Assembly (NCBI GenBank): GCA_011503125.2
Contig: WWBZ02000008.1
Coordinates: forward strand, 372,001-436,000
Direction: 5' to 3'
DNA from: Botryosphaeria dothidea
Lineage: Eukaryota > Ascomycota > Dothideomycetes > Botryosphaeriales > Botryosphaeriaceae
Length of the DNA: 64,000 nucleotides
The position numbers were made by a program, and so were the translations under genes. Below the pieces are notes generated by a model. That model made no database searches, had not been told where the DNA came from, and worked only from the letters and a program-made list of their open reading frames with translations. Position 1 is the stretch's first letter. The number at the start of each line of letters is the position of its first letter. Of this stretch, positions 22,168 to 34,037 are shown piece after piece.

Positions 22168-24377
22168 TCAGGTCTCCTCCGACGCGATCCAGGCGCGCAG
22201 ACCCTCCGGGTCACGGCAGTGGAACTTGATACCAGCCGACCACGGAATGGCCTGGGCCTCGGTGGGCGTGGCGGTGTCGGCGATGGCGTCCATCTCGAGC
22301 GAGCACTCGCGCGCGGCGCGGAAGGGCGGGAAGACCAGCTTCTTCTGCTCCTCGGCGAGCGGCTGGCGCTCCCAGGTGAAGAAGTGCAGCAGGAGCACGA
22401 GCGTCGAGTAGAGACCGCGGTTGGCCACTGGTGGGGTGGGTCAGCTGTTGGATGCTCGGATAACAAGAGGTAAAACGTACTGTCGATGCCAGGGCACACG
22501 CGGCGGCCGGCGCCGTAGGTCAGGTGGGTGACGCCGAGCTTCTCGCCACCCGGACCCTGCAGGTCGGTGCGGCCCTTGCGGCCGTTCAGCCATCGCTCGG
22601 GGAGGTACTCGTCGGGTCGGTCGAAGGCGACGGGGTCGCGGTTGCCGGCCATCAGGTTCATGATGACGAGCTGGACAGAAAATGTTAGAGCTCTGTCCAT
22701 GGAAGTACCGGTCTGGCAATAAACATACCATGCCTGGAGGGATCTTGTGACCCTCGTAGCTGGCACCATCAAGAGTTTCGCGAGGGAAGCCGAGACGAAC
22801 GGGTGTGTAGATACGAGATCCTTCCTGTGTTGTCATAAAGTCAGAGAACGGGTCCAACAACGGGAGCAATGGGGACACCAACTGTGTGCAGAGCCTTGAC
22901 ATATTCGACACGGTCGTACTCGTGGGGCTTGGGTGGCTCGCCGTTGTACACTTCACGGATAGCCTCGAAGCCATTCTGCTGCAGGTCTGGCCTGTTGGCG
23001 AGGTAGCCGATGATCCAGGTGAGCGAGTAGCCAAGGTTAACGCCGGCAGCGACTGTTGACAAGCGGTCATTAGATGATACAACTCCACGGAACGATCAAG
23101 AGGGACTTACTGCCGGTGTAAGAAGCCAGGAGAATCTCTTCGTCCTTCAGAAGACCTTGACGGAGGATGTTGCCCAGGATGGAGGGAGTCTGGTCGCCGT
23201 TCGCGACGCGTTCCTTGAGGCCGAGAAGCATCTTGTCGATGTAGACTTGCTGATTCCTGCGGTACTCACGGGCCTTTTCCTCCTTCTCGTCGAAAGTCCA
23301 ATCCTTGATACCCAGAGCCTTGCCGGCTACGTAGCGAAGCCGGCCGGCGGCGCGCATGATGGGGATGTAGTCACGAGCGGGCGAGCCAACGGTGCGCTGA
23401 CGGACTGAATCGGAGCATTAGTTCATGGCATTCTGTAGTACAAGCCGGCTGGATGCTTACAGATGTTGGTCTCGTTCTCGGCCAGCATTCCCACCATGTC
23501 GTCATCGAGAGCTATACCCATGAGCTGCTCGGAGACCTGGCCGGTACCGAAACGGTGAAGCTTCTCAGCCATGTCCACAGAGGGGCCCTTGCTGATTTCG
23601 AGGATGTCGCCAAAGAGCTTCTTGAGCTTGGGGTGAATGACGGGGGTATAAACAGGCAGGAGACGAGGAGCAATTTGGGAAGAGAGAGCCTTGCGAGTGC
23701 GAACGAGGCGGTCGCTGAAGGGCGAGGCTGTGGGGGTCGTGAGTAAGCTTGGCATGGAGTGCGAGGAAAACTTCACTTGGACTTACTGCCGACAGTCCAG
23801 ATACCAGAGGACGCAAAGTCGCTGTGGAAGAGCTTGAATGTGGGACGAGACTGGTATGCGGGTCCCTGCTGGACGACCGTCTTCGCGAGAGCCTTGTGGC
23901 TGCTGATGAAGACCTGCAAAGTAATGCGTCAAGCTTGATATCCTCCAGTGAGATCAACGCCAGGGAGAACTTACCGCTTCACGTTGACCGAGGGAGACAC
24001 GGATCACGTCGCCGTACTTCTTGGTCCATTCGGCAATCTTCGGGACGTGGCCATTGCTCAACTAGAGGTAGCCGTCGTGAGAAAAGAACATGGTCAAAGT
24101 CGTATGGAAAACTCACCTCGAGAAGATTTCCAACGATGGGAAGACCGGGAGGACCAGGAAGCGTGACTGAATGGGAGGCGCCGCCGAGCAAGCCGTCAAA
24201 AAACCAGAGAACTCGGAGGAGGAGTTTGCGTCCAGCGTCAAATGCGCTCAACAGCACAGCCGTGAGGGCAACGGCAGCAGACGCATGAAAGATGCCGAGA
24301 GCTCGGGTGTCATTGACAAAATTCGAGGTGACCTCGGCCTCGGCCAAGGTCACAGTAGAATTGAAGACGGTGCTCAT
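22168..24377 (-). CDS. Cytochrome P450, CYP504-like (phenylacetate hydroxylase type)
   Basis: Nine exons: 24377-24117, 24061-23975, 23913-23787, 23727-23461, 23404-23111, 23052-22883, 22824-22729, 22670-22481, 22427-22168, giving about 583 residues. Introns are 53-61 bp with GTAAGT/GTGAGT-type donors, except for a weak GTTGGT donor at 22882. The N-terminus has a membrane anchor around residues 30-48, then LPGPPGLPIVGNLLE. Other features are EALR-equivalent EGSR, PERWLNGRKG and heme loop TYGAGRRVCPGID with Cys near 493. In the heme loop the usual Phe is Tyr. The VAAGVNLGYSLTW I-helix and ANRGLYS after the heme loop suggest the CYP504 group, whose known members hydroxylate phenylacetate. The family assignment is from memory of general resemblance; P450 identity itself is certain. 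It is an ER-membrane enzyme that needs a separate reductase. Confidence 0.88.
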
Positions 24378-25519
24378 TTTGATGAGTGTGAGGGACGAGT
24401 TGGGATTCTTTTCATGCGAAGGATGCTGGGCTTTTATGTTCTGAAGAAGAGATGCCAAGAACCTACGTTGTGGTCCATCCTGTGGCATCACTTTTGCCTG
24501 GAAGCTCGAAACGCCCAGCTCTTCCCATCTGTGGAGTCTACCTGGGCGCCTAAGCACATGGCTGACACGCTCCTTGCGGGGAAAAGCTACGAAGGTGGGG
24601 CGTTAGGAGTCCAGTCACAGTAGCTACACCTCTGTTGGTTACTACAATCACAACATACGGAGGTGTTGTCCTTCCCGGTCCTCCTCCACCCGGACTTCGA
24701 CGCGCGGAAAGCCACTCAGCATTCGGTCTCAATAAGAGCTGGCCCGGGCTTCCACTTGGCAAGACATTTCACCAAGTCATGAACCAAGCTGCTTGACAAG
24801 CCGTCCACAGTCTTGTTTCAACGCAAGTCATGACTTGCCAAGCGAGCTCCGAGGGCTGGCTTGGTGCGAGATCTCAAGACAAGTTGCGCTAGAAACGTAT
24901 TTCATATCTGTCCGCATCTTTTGCACGTAGAGAATCTACCTACAAGAACTACTTGGGCCGTAGAAAGAGTGCTGCTTGTGGTTGAAGGCGTTGTATTGTT
25001 GGTGTAGTTTTTTCGCCAGTGGGTCGAAATGGCCGTGTTGAGGCCGACTCAGCTAACCAGACGTCGTCGTTCCCTTCGCACGGCGCTTCGCTCTGGCTTG
25101 CCGCTGGATCCGCACTAATAAAAGATACGCATTGAACCACAGTAAAGCAGCCTCTCTCATTAGCTAAAAGCAAGCCGGATCATCTCCAAAATACGAAAGG
25201 CCGTGCACAGGAACGTGGGCGGACGACGCTAGGCCTTTCGTGGTGGATACACGTGAATTGTGTGTGATTCAAGCCACCGTTCACCAAGTCAGCTTCACTT
25301 GCCTGAGTTTGAGGATAGCTTGGCCAGCTCCGGCAACAGCCGGCTTGAATTTGACGAGCCAAAGAATCCTTTTGGTGGCTTGACTTGGCCTCACGCCAAG
25401 TGGAAGCCTTGAGAAGCGCAATCAAACCGGGGAGTATAAAGGCGTAGAGACGGCTGTGTAGGGAGCTTCTCACCAGCATCACAAGCATACGCACATCTTT
25501 GCATCCTCGTCTCCACATC
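24378..25519. promoter_or_regulatory. Divergent promoter region with a 16-bp palindrome and clustered CTTGG/CCAAG sites
   Basis: Separates the minus-strand P450 from the plus-strand secreted-protein gene. A perfect 16-bp palindrome centred on TCATGA lies at 24,823-24,838. Many CTTGGC/GCCAAG or CAAGTCA-like words recur nearby and again at 25,285-25,400. A TATAAA box lies at 25,435-25,440, about 80 bp before the ATG at 25,520. Function of the motifs is inference. Confidence 0.5.
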
Positions 25520-26293
25520 ATGATCTTCTCAACCATCGCACCGGCTCTCCTCGTCTGGGGTCTCGGAGTTTTTGCTGCCCCGACTGCCGATCTCTCAACT
25601 TTGTCCACGCCCTCGAAACACAGTCTCCAGTGGGCTGGTCCTGCCTCGCCAGTTCCCCAGCTGAAGCCCGCTTTTACAGCTACAATCGACTGGGATTTGG
25701 ACAATGTAAGCGGGGTCTGCCAATATGGTCCACCCATTTACTAATGATCGCCTCTGCAGAACCACACAGTCGAGACCCAAGCGGGTACCCGTATCAGCAT
25801 TTGGGGCCAGGAGTACGTTCCGATTACCCTTCATAGCTAGCGTCCAGTTGATCTAATGCACTACCAGAGGCTACTGGTACGACGCGGAGGGCCGGCAATT
25901 CGGCGAGATCATCCGCGCCACAGACGACGGCATTATCCCTCCGGGAACGAAATTTCTTGAACTCCGTACGCAGTCCTGATGCAGTATGCAGCATGGATCT
26001 TGACTAACAAAAACGCTCCGCTAGTCATTTACTACGTCGTGAAGCTGGACGATGGCTACTGGGCGTATGTGAAGCATACGGGCGGCGCCATTCTCCGCAA
26101 GACCCAGAACGGCGTTGTGTAAGTCTGAATCGCTCCAAGCCCTGTTCGTTTTCTGACATGGTGGAATAGCCGCGTGGAGACGGCTTCTCCCAAGTACAAC
26201 TGGCTCAACACGATTGACTTTACAGCCCCGGGGGCGTTCAACGGAACCGTCATGACCGTCCGGCACTACTTTCCCAATGGAACTTCCATTTGA
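25520..26293 (+). CDS. Small secreted protein, unknown family
   Basis: Five exons: 25520-25705, 25760-25812, 25868-25965, 26025-26118, 26170-26293, giving 184 residues. The first 20 or so residues (MIFSTIAPALLVWGLGVFAA) are a classic signal peptide with a cleavage site after an Ala-rich end, so the mature protein is probably exported. It is rich in Trp, Tyr and Gly, and its middle (GYWYDAEGRQFGEI, GYWAYVKHTGGAILR) looks like beta-strand repeats with GYW motifs. It has NxT glycosylation sites (NHT, NGT twice) and no cysteine pairs that I can see. Every intron has a clean GT and AG, and splicing keeps one frame to the TGA. I do not recognise the family. Small size plus signal peptide make it an effector-like or surface protein candidate, but that is inference only. 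Confidence 0.8.
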
Positions 26294-26817
26294 AGAGGTC
26301 AATAAGGGAGCGTGTCTGCCGCACACGTTCTAATCGTCCAACTTGCCCGACTAGCGGGCTGGGGTGAAGAACTCTGTTCCTGGACTGTGCAGGAAGGTCT
26401 ACTTTTATCCGGCCCATTTGGGTTGTGGCATCTTCGAGATGACTCTCCTCACTATCCACGCTTGTAAATACTTCTCAGCTCTTTTTTTTTTTCAGCAGAC
26501 AGCCAAGGCATCCAGCTGGCACTGCAATCCTTTCTATTCATACAATCATCTGAATTTGCTCTTGAATCACCGAACTATGCAGTTCTGTTTCATCGTGAAC
26601 AAGCCGCAGCGGACTTGTCTTCATGCCCTTTTAATGCGCCGTGCCCTCTTCTTCCTGCGCTCTGAATCTTTCGAATGGTCATCACTTGACCGAGCAGCTA
26701 TTACTGGAGCCATGGTGGGTGAGAAGAGTTGGCGCACGGTGTTCGCTCGGAAGGTCCTGCAATCTTTTTAGCACCAGGGCTGCCTGAACCATCTTAGCTC
26801 GAGCACTTTTAGGGAAT
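26294..26817. other. Intergenic region between convergent genes
   Basis: No gene supported. It holds the 3' end of the secreted-protein gene and of the minus-strand JmjC gene. A plus-strand frame at 26,364-26,771 has no motif. Confidence 0.5.
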
Positions 26818-29800
26818 CTATGATCTATTGAATCTAAATAGCCGCGCTACCTCAGCCGGCTTCGTTGCCACCACCTCCTGTTCCGCGCTTTTTATGAGGT
26901 TGACAATAGAAGAAGCGCCCGAGTGGCGATTTCTGGTTTCTTGCTCATAGTCCTTTAATTCGGGCCGAGCGACGAACAGTTGCTGTCCGAAGTATTTGGC
27001 CAGAGCATGGCTTAGCTTGAAGACCCTGCCATTCATCGAAACGTTAGTATAGGCAATCTTAAGAAATGCTGGATACAGGAAGACATACTGCGAAGAGGTA
27101 ATCGGCTTTGCCAGCTCTTTTTTGTCAGAATCGGGAACTTTATCCGGCGGATTATGAGCAAGGAGGTCAAGCGACGGCAGCTTCTCCTTGGCCTCATAGA
27201 GCGGTAAGAGCGGCAGCAAATCAGGGTTCGCTGACTCGAGAAGCAGATGAAGCGTCTTGCCGTGCTTAAGATACTGCTCCAGCTCGTCTTTTGCGGCCAG
27301 TTCACTCCTGCCCTGCTTCATCATTATCGACACGATCTCTTCTTTTACAACTACCTGCGTCTGGACTGGCCGTGGTGTTGCCGAGACAACGTCGATTCCG
27401 TCTGTTGCACCTCTCCTGACCAGCCGCTTCTTGCGGTTCCTGCGCTCATCCGTCGCCTTCTTCGTATCAGCCTTCCTCGTCTTCACCACGGCCTCGAACT
27501 GTTGGTAATACTCCAGCTGATTGATGGCAAGCTCGTACTGGGTGATCCACGAGACCGTGCGAAGCGTACTAATGTTTTGATGGATGCGCACCAACGCGCC
27601 AATATCCTGGCTACTCTCCATTGGAGTATCCGATGCTTTGGTAGCAGCAGCAGTGCCTTTTGGATTCGCGAGGAGGTGCTGTCGAAGCTGGAGGAGCAAC
27701 GGTATGTTGGCGACTTCACAGATGCACTGCAGGGTCCGGAGCACTTTTACGATCGGTTGGTCCGATGGAGCATTGTAAAAGGCCGTGAAGACGGCTTCCG
27801 CATTGAACCCTCGGTGCTTTGCAGTGCGCAAAACGCATTTGGACCAGCGCTCAATGTCCGACTGCTGCATCGTGGTGGGTCGACGCACGGAGATTGCGTC
27901 ACCAGCAGCGGACCCTCTGATCTGAACTTGAAAGGAGCGATTGTCGTCTCTGCCATTGCGTGCGCCGCTGTCGCTGCTCTTGGCACACTCGGCACACATG
28001 GTACACTCCTCACCGTCATCGCTGTTGTGGTCGTCGTGGTCGTCGTGGTCGTCGTTGCTACCGTCGCTGTCGTCGCTGCCGCTGCTATCGGACTCGGACA
28101 TCTCACCAAGCGATAGGGCGTAGCGTTTTCGTGGGTTGGTCAGCACAGTAGTTACGTGGGTTGATAGAGCTTCGAAGGGGCTGAATTGGGTAGTGTCTCC
28201 GGCCTCACTCCTTCCGACCTGCTCTTCTTCGTCTGATTCTCGCTCTGGGTCACCTTCCTCCTCCGCCCCCTCCGCCTCCTCCCCCACTTCTTCACTTTGT
28301 TCGTCATCTAACTCGGCCTCTTCTCGTTCTTCTTCTTCTGCTTGTTCGTCCACTTCCTCGTCTACTTCTACCTCAATCTCTGTCTCCGATTCCTCGTCGG
28401 ACTCTTCATCTTCACTCGCCTCGCCATCCAGCACCCTGAAATGCCCCGCCTTCGGCGCGTTGGGATTCGGGTATTCCTCCTCGCAGCAAAAGCGATACCC
28501 CTCCGGCGGCCCCGCCCAATCGGGCAGGGCAAAATTGACCGCCTGCGCGTAGTTTGGCCCGGAATTGAGGACCTGGTGATAGGCGCCGGGTAGGGTGACG
28601 ACCATCTCACCCGCCCTGCACGTAACGATGTCGAACTCGATGCTCCACTCCTCGAGCAGGCGCGGCGACAGCAGCGCGTTGAGGTGGCGCACGAACTGCG
28701 AGCACGGCTGGATGGGCCGCAGGCTGTCGCCCAGCTGCCGCATGCGAGACTCCAGCGCGGCGAGGTTGTCGGGCGGCACGACGAGCCAGACCTTGGGCGC
28801 GCCGGCGAGGACGATGTTGGCGGAGCAGAGCAGGGCGTCTTCGACGTGCAGGCCGGTGCCGGACTGGGCGGCCGAGCTGATGTACTCGTAGGGCGTGTGG
28901 ACGCCGGCGATGCGGCCGGCCGTCTGGCGCAGGCGGGCGCCGCAGTCGACGCAGGGCTCTTGGGGCAGGCCGGCGGTGCGACGCCATTCGGAGGTGCATT
29001 CGGAGGGGATGACGAGGTAGGGCTTCTTGTCGGCGGCGCAGGCGCCCTCGACGGCGGCGGAGAAGAGCTCGTAGCCGCGCAGCAGCTCGTCGCCCGGTGC
29101 GGCGCGCTCGGCGGCCTCCATGTCCGGGAAGATGAAGTGCTGGCGGCGGATCTCCTCGTCGTCGCTGGCGTCGGGCGCGACGAAGAGGGAGCACACCATG
29201 CCGGCGAGCCCGGCCGGTCCGCTCCACTCCTCGAGGCCGACGGCTGTGGACTGGTGGCCCTCGAGGTCGCTCACGCTGTAGCCTGTCATGCGCGCGTAGT
29301 CGATGCCGCGCCTGACGTCGTCGCCGACGCGCACCTTGCAGTACCCCAGCTTGGTGCACTCTGGAAAGTCGTCGAGCATCTGGCAGATGGTCGGCACAAA
29401 GCCGTCCTTCATCTGCGCGCGGCCGAACGTGACGCGGCCGTCGTAGAAGCCGCGCTCGCCTCCATGCCGCTGCTGCCGGACGGGCGTGGATTCGGGGGTC
29501 AAGGGATTCGGAGTGGAATCGTGCGAGCGGCGCTGCTGCTCCTCGCCGATTGCGGCAAGCAGGCCGTTGACGCGCTTCGCCAGGGCGCCGACGCTGCGTT
29601 TAAGCTGCTGGGCCTGCTTCTTCGCTGCATCGAGATTGGGGACCGAGGCCAATGCCAGCGGGCTGGAGAGGTGCTGGACCAGCTAACTGTTAGCGGTGGC
29701 GCCTGCGCACAGTGGATAAGATAAGGGACGGCGATTGGCTCACGCACCGCTGTTTGTGCCGCCGTCCGGATAAGGACCCCTCGTAGGGCTGGCAGCTCGG

Positions 29801-29843
29801 CAGGTACGGCGGGGCGAGCCACGTTGCGTTTGGGAGCAGCCAT
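26818..29843 (-). CDS. JmjC-domain protein (histone demethylase-like)
   Basis: Two exons, 29843-29748 and 29682-26818, over a 65-bp intron (GTGCGT...TTAG); about 986 residues. An upstream in-frame ATG at 29873 would add ten residues; the ATG at 29843 has the better context (GCCATGG). The JmjC core has the Fe(II) triad pattern: H-V-E near residues 311-313 (GTGLHVED), then the distal His near 401 in PGAYHQVLNSGPNYAQAVNF, with VWLVVPPDN between. These enzymes use iron and 2-oxoglutarate to demethylate histone lysine in the nucleus. A very long Glu/Asp tract follows (about residues 455-540), then a Ser/Asp/His run encoded by a GAC/CAT repeat and a CTMCAEC cysteine cluster. The C-terminal 350 residues are helical and basic, with no domain I recognise. 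Activity is inferred from the intact metal ligands. Confidence 0.87.
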
Positions 29844-30032
29844 GGCGCAGGCGCCGCCGTCCGACGGATTCATATGGAGCAACGCGGTGGAAGACGCGGC
29901 GGGGCGGATCTAGAGGGAGTCCGGAGCCGCGTCGTCGACGTCCTCGTTCCTCTCGACATAAGTGCTCCTCAGCCTCGTCGATGGCGTATGAACGGCACAA
30001 GGCCCAACTGGTCGCGTCGCTGGAGCTTCTCC

Positions 30033-30119
30033 CGCTAGTCCCGACGCAGCGCTAGCGGCACAACGTCCAGACATTTCGAAGGTCGACGCTGTGCCGCTAG
30101 CGCTGCGTCGGGACTAGCG
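30033..30119. repeat. Near-perfect inverted repeat, 35-bp arms with a 17-bp spacer
   Basis: Left arm 30,033-30,067 and right arm 30,085-30,119 are reverse complements with one mismatch (30,063/30,089). The outer 30 bp are perfect. The spacer is 30,068-30,084. The arms are GC-rich and contain the inner palindrome AGCGCT, so the DNA could extrude as a cruciform and any RNA would form a very stable hairpin. It lies 190 bp upstream of the JmjC gene start. No coding frame crosses it. Confidence 0.95.
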
Positions 30120-32970
30120 CCAGGACGCCTTGGCGCAGCCGACACCATCACCACTGCCATCCTGGGGATACGAGCGGCCTGAAATCCCGTGCGGGCCGAA
30201 GCGTCGCAGGGACCATGATCCCCGAACTCCTTATAGACAAACCGCCGAATCGAACACCCCGCCCGCCGCAGCAGTGGCCAATCAGATGCACGCCACGGAG
30301 AATTCTTTCAACACCTGTATGTAATCCATTGCACTTTTCTTGGTCTTGACTACCCTCACTGCTGCCCTCTCGCCCACTCCACCCCCACACGCTCCCGTGG
30401 TTGCCTTATTAAGTTGTGGTCGTCTGTACAATCCAACCTCAGTAACCACGAAGCTCGTCACTACACTCCAGGATTACGTGCTAGCCCCTGGACGCCCTAA
30501 AAGATCGACCTCTCAAGGTGTTCGCGAAGCCATCCTCCAATCCTGCGGCTTAATAGCTCAGCAGCGAAACCATTGGACGCAGGGATCTTATGCATAATCG
30601 GAACCCACTATGGCGATGGCGGTAAATATAACCTCATCGGGCTTCTCCCGCATGTGCACGGTGTGAAAACGCTTGTTTTCGCTCGCACCAAGACTTTATC
30701 GGTTCTTGCGAATCTTGCACAGCCGAAGACACCATCAGGACGCCTAATGTTTGAGTCGTATTCGCAGACCGGGCGAGACCGTCGTCGGGCCGGACCCGAG
30801 TCCGAGTGGGCGGCACGAGCCGAGATTTCAGCTGAACTGCAGCGGCCACTCGCCTCCTGCACACCGACAAGGATGGCGCAGAAGGCTTGTTATGGACGCC
30901 TAAAAATGGATTGACCAACGGCTGCTCGCGCGCCATGGCAGTGCTGTCATTGGCTAGCCTGGTCGTTGCGTGTCGGACACCGAGGACCGAGAGCAGAAGC
31001 GGGTCCCAGAAGCTGAAACCGAGATGCAGATTGGCGTCGTTTTCGTAAACCCATTAGCTTGATTATTTGTAAGTGGCAATCCGGGTGATGGTTGATGTGG
31101 GGTTTCTGCGCATCTCACCGGTTCCTTCTCCGCATTGCTCCTGCGCTCCTTTCGGATGGCAAGCAGCCTGATCTCAGCGGTGGATCCGCATTGTCCAAGC
31201 CCTCTCTAGACATACTGGTATGGATGATGCGATGGATTCGGAGACAGCGCCGAGGTGCTGGTGCATATCGTGCTGACAGAGATGCGATGAAGATGACGAC
31301 GACGACGACGACGAAAGCGGTAGAGGATGGACCATCTGGCAATGATGGCGCGCGCGGACGGTGGACAGGAGAGACGACGGTCAGCAATGGCGACAGACGG
31401 AGCGGACGTCGGCGGGATGGCGTCAACGCGGGTGGCGAGCAGGAAGATATCTGTGCTCGGTTGCATTTGTTCTGCAATGTGATCGGCAGGGAGTGGGCGG
31501 GGCAGAGCACTTGGCAAGCGGGTGCGGCTGACGGGCACCGGTTCCGGTCCGCCACCATCCGCCAAGGTGGCCCAGGCTGCGACACGGGCCGGGCCGCTTG
31601 TGGCGCAAGAACTCGTACCGTACCTTGGCGTGCTAGCATGGCAGAAGTGGTCTGTAATCCTTCCTTTTCTGGTCCGTCTTCAATCCGACCAAGGTGAGAC
31701 TGAGCCAATGGCAGCGGTGGGTGTCAGACGTTATTGGAATCGTTTCCGTAGATTGCATATCCGCAACTGGTAGTCCGGGTGAGGGGCTGACGTGGAAAAG
31801 GCGGCGTGAGTAACGAGCTGTGCGGGACGAAGGAAGGTAAGCGGGTGACAGCGTGATATGAAGCTTGCAGCACTGACAGAGGTAGAGTGGATCGAGCTTT
31901 GATGGGACCGAGGACCGCGATTATGTCAGTGGATGATTGTGGGTACATGGAGATGAGAGCAGTCTCTTGCAGCTCTGGGTGAGCGGATTGAATGCGGTCG
32001 CAATGCCTGCACCTCTGCAGAAGCGCTGCGTGTCCTCGAGGCCTGTGTCTCTGCGGCCGAGTCGTTGAGATGCTGAAAGCGAAGCATGTGGCTTTGCAGG
32101 TGTGGCGGTTGGTCGAGGCTCGAGGCACGGTCGCTCGAGTGTTTGGATGAGAGTAATGGTTTGTTGAGGAGCAGGAAAGTCGGCGATTTCCTGCAGAAGG
32201 CGGCCGGCGAAACACGAGTCAGGCGCTCTTGTCCCATTGGCCAGACTGGAGCTCGGCAAATTGCTGCCGACCAATCAGCGACTCCTTTTATCGGCACGCA
32301 ACACCTTCCGGTCACGCCAACGCCGTTTTCCTGCGGTTCCTGTCGATCGTTCACAGGCGGCCGCGAGAGCCTGCAGGCGCGGCCACCTCTTTGGGCAGCA
32401 GAAGAGCGGCCGGCACGCGCGTGTGCGATGATGCCTGAGGCCGCCGCATTTCCCAGGCATCCACCGCTGCAACAGTCAACCTCTCCAACGCCCACACCTG
32501 TGTCGCGCATTCCATTCCGCTCCGCTGCTCTCCCCCATCGTCAGCGTATCACCAGGAGCCGCACGCCACACGGCGATCGCTCCGGCCGGCAATCCGCATT
32601 TTCGACAAAGCGGACAAGAAACGACTCATTGCGCGAGCCGTGGCGTTCAACGCGGAAGCCCAGGGGCCTCGCCAGTCCCAGTCACGTCGCCGAATGGCCC
32701 ATGAGCAAGCTGCGCGCGACACCTGAGTGGCCAGAGGATGAAGCGACAATGGTGGAGGCTTGATATTGTGGACGTTGCCGGATCTACAGTGAAGAGAGCG
32801 CTCGTGCCACGTCAGGCCTGGCGAAGATGGCGGTCTTGTTGATGGGATTGTTCATGATGACGGGCCACAGTTGCGGCGGAAGCCGGGTAGAGCAGGTAGA
32901 ATAGGCGCAGGTCAGCGGCTCCATTTACAACGAATTATAGAGCCCACCGGACCTATGGCCCTCTCGCCTC
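30120..32970. other. Sparse region without a supported gene
   Basis: GC content is ordinary and open frames occur on both strands, but none has a recognisable motif, and overlapping frames on opposite strands (31,092-31,697 and 31,115-31,708) cannot both be genes. A GAC trinucleotide microsatellite lies at 31,291-31,316. A minor gene could be hidden by introns. Confidence 0.45.
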
Positions 32971-32974
32971 TGTT

Positions 32975-33310
32975 GCAGGGTCTCATCTCCACGCCTACCT
33001 CATCCTGCTCGCGCCCACAGACCGCGAGAAAATCCGGCATCTATCTATCGACGAGCGATTAAACCTGGTGCAGATCTTATTCGACGACGGCGACCTCGCG
33101 AAGATGAATTTGGAGCCGCCGCCTGCGTTTTCTTCTCAAGCTCTTTCCCATCTCCTCCATCAGCGCCGCCATCTTGCTTCTCCTGCTGCCGTGGATCCTG
33201 CCTGTCCTCATTGCTGCCTCGTACTTGCGCAACATCTCGTTCACCCGCCGATGCAACCTCGCCGGATATCGGACCCCAACCGCGGCTCCGAAGATTTCCG
33301 CCCTGCTTAG
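32975..33310 (+). CDS. Possible short coding fragment, unknown
   Basis: The plus-strand frame reads YLILLAPTDREKIRHLSIDE near 32,995-33,055 and continues as LNLVQILFDDGDLAKMNLEP, a composition that looks like real protein. It can open after an AG at 32,975 and closes at 33,310. No start codon, upstream exon or family was found. It may be an exon of an unresolved gene or a relic. Confidence 0.25.
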   Translation, partial: AGSHLHAYLILLAPTDREKIRHLSIDERLNLVQILFDDGDLAKMNLEPPPAFSSQALSHLLHQRRHLASPAAVDPACPHCCLVLAQHLVHPPMQPRRISDPNRGSEDFRPA

Positions 33311-34037
33311 CGGCAGGAGTGTATGCCTACCGCTGACGCTGGGGAGGAAAAGAGATCGTGTTGGTATGATGGCGTCGCTGTTGCCGCGGGGACGCTGTGA
33401 AAGAGCCTGGCATCTACGGCGGTGGCGGCAGCGTGAACGGTTGTGAAGAGGCTTGTTGAGCGGAGTTCTGATACCTGGTGCTCGTTCTTTTTCTTCCTCC
33501 TCCATCTTCCCCCTGCTGCTTCTGCCGCGGGCCCTCCGTTTTCTTCGATATTACTATTGCCGGGACCGGAGAACGAATTGACTTGACCCACCCGCAAAGT
33601 CACAGGTATCGAATTCGGGATCGCTGCCGCAGTGTTGTGTACGACTTGAATGTGTGGACGGTAGTCAGGTGGATTGGCAGACGCGAGGGAACTGTCGGCA
33701 TGTTCGAGCTTTCCACTGCTTGTGTGCCTTGCTTTGTGCTTGATACGCTCACGAAAAGATTGTCAGCCAGCAGCGAACCCGGGCCTGGTACTCCGTAAGT
33801 CTTGTTAGCATCCTGCACGTTTGATACGCTTTGACAATTACAGGCTGGCGTTCACATACCAATACGCATTTGACCGAGAACCACATTGCCTAGAAGTGTG
33901 AAAGTGAGAAATCAATTCACCTGGTCCATTTTCCAAGTAGCTGCCTACTGGTCCTCGATGAAGCGCCAATCCACCCCGACTCCGCATAGAACAAGCCTTG
34001 GCCACCGTCAAGCCACTCCCCCCGCCAGCGGCAAATC

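Noticed and set aside
16646..24377. Transporter, GFA protein, kinase and P450 considered as a biosynthetic cluster
   Set aside because: No backbone synthase and no cluster regulator are present, and the genes belong to unrelated pathways. Adjacency alone is not evidence.
28684..29724. 346-codon plus-strand open frame opposite the JmjC gene
   Set aside because: Antisense shadow: Gly/Ala/Val-rich, no motifs. The minus strand carries the conserved JmjC core.
31092..31708. Two overlapping 200-codon frames on opposite strands
   Set aside because: Mutually exclusive, without motif or convincing codon use, and including a GAC microsatellite. Not supported as genes.
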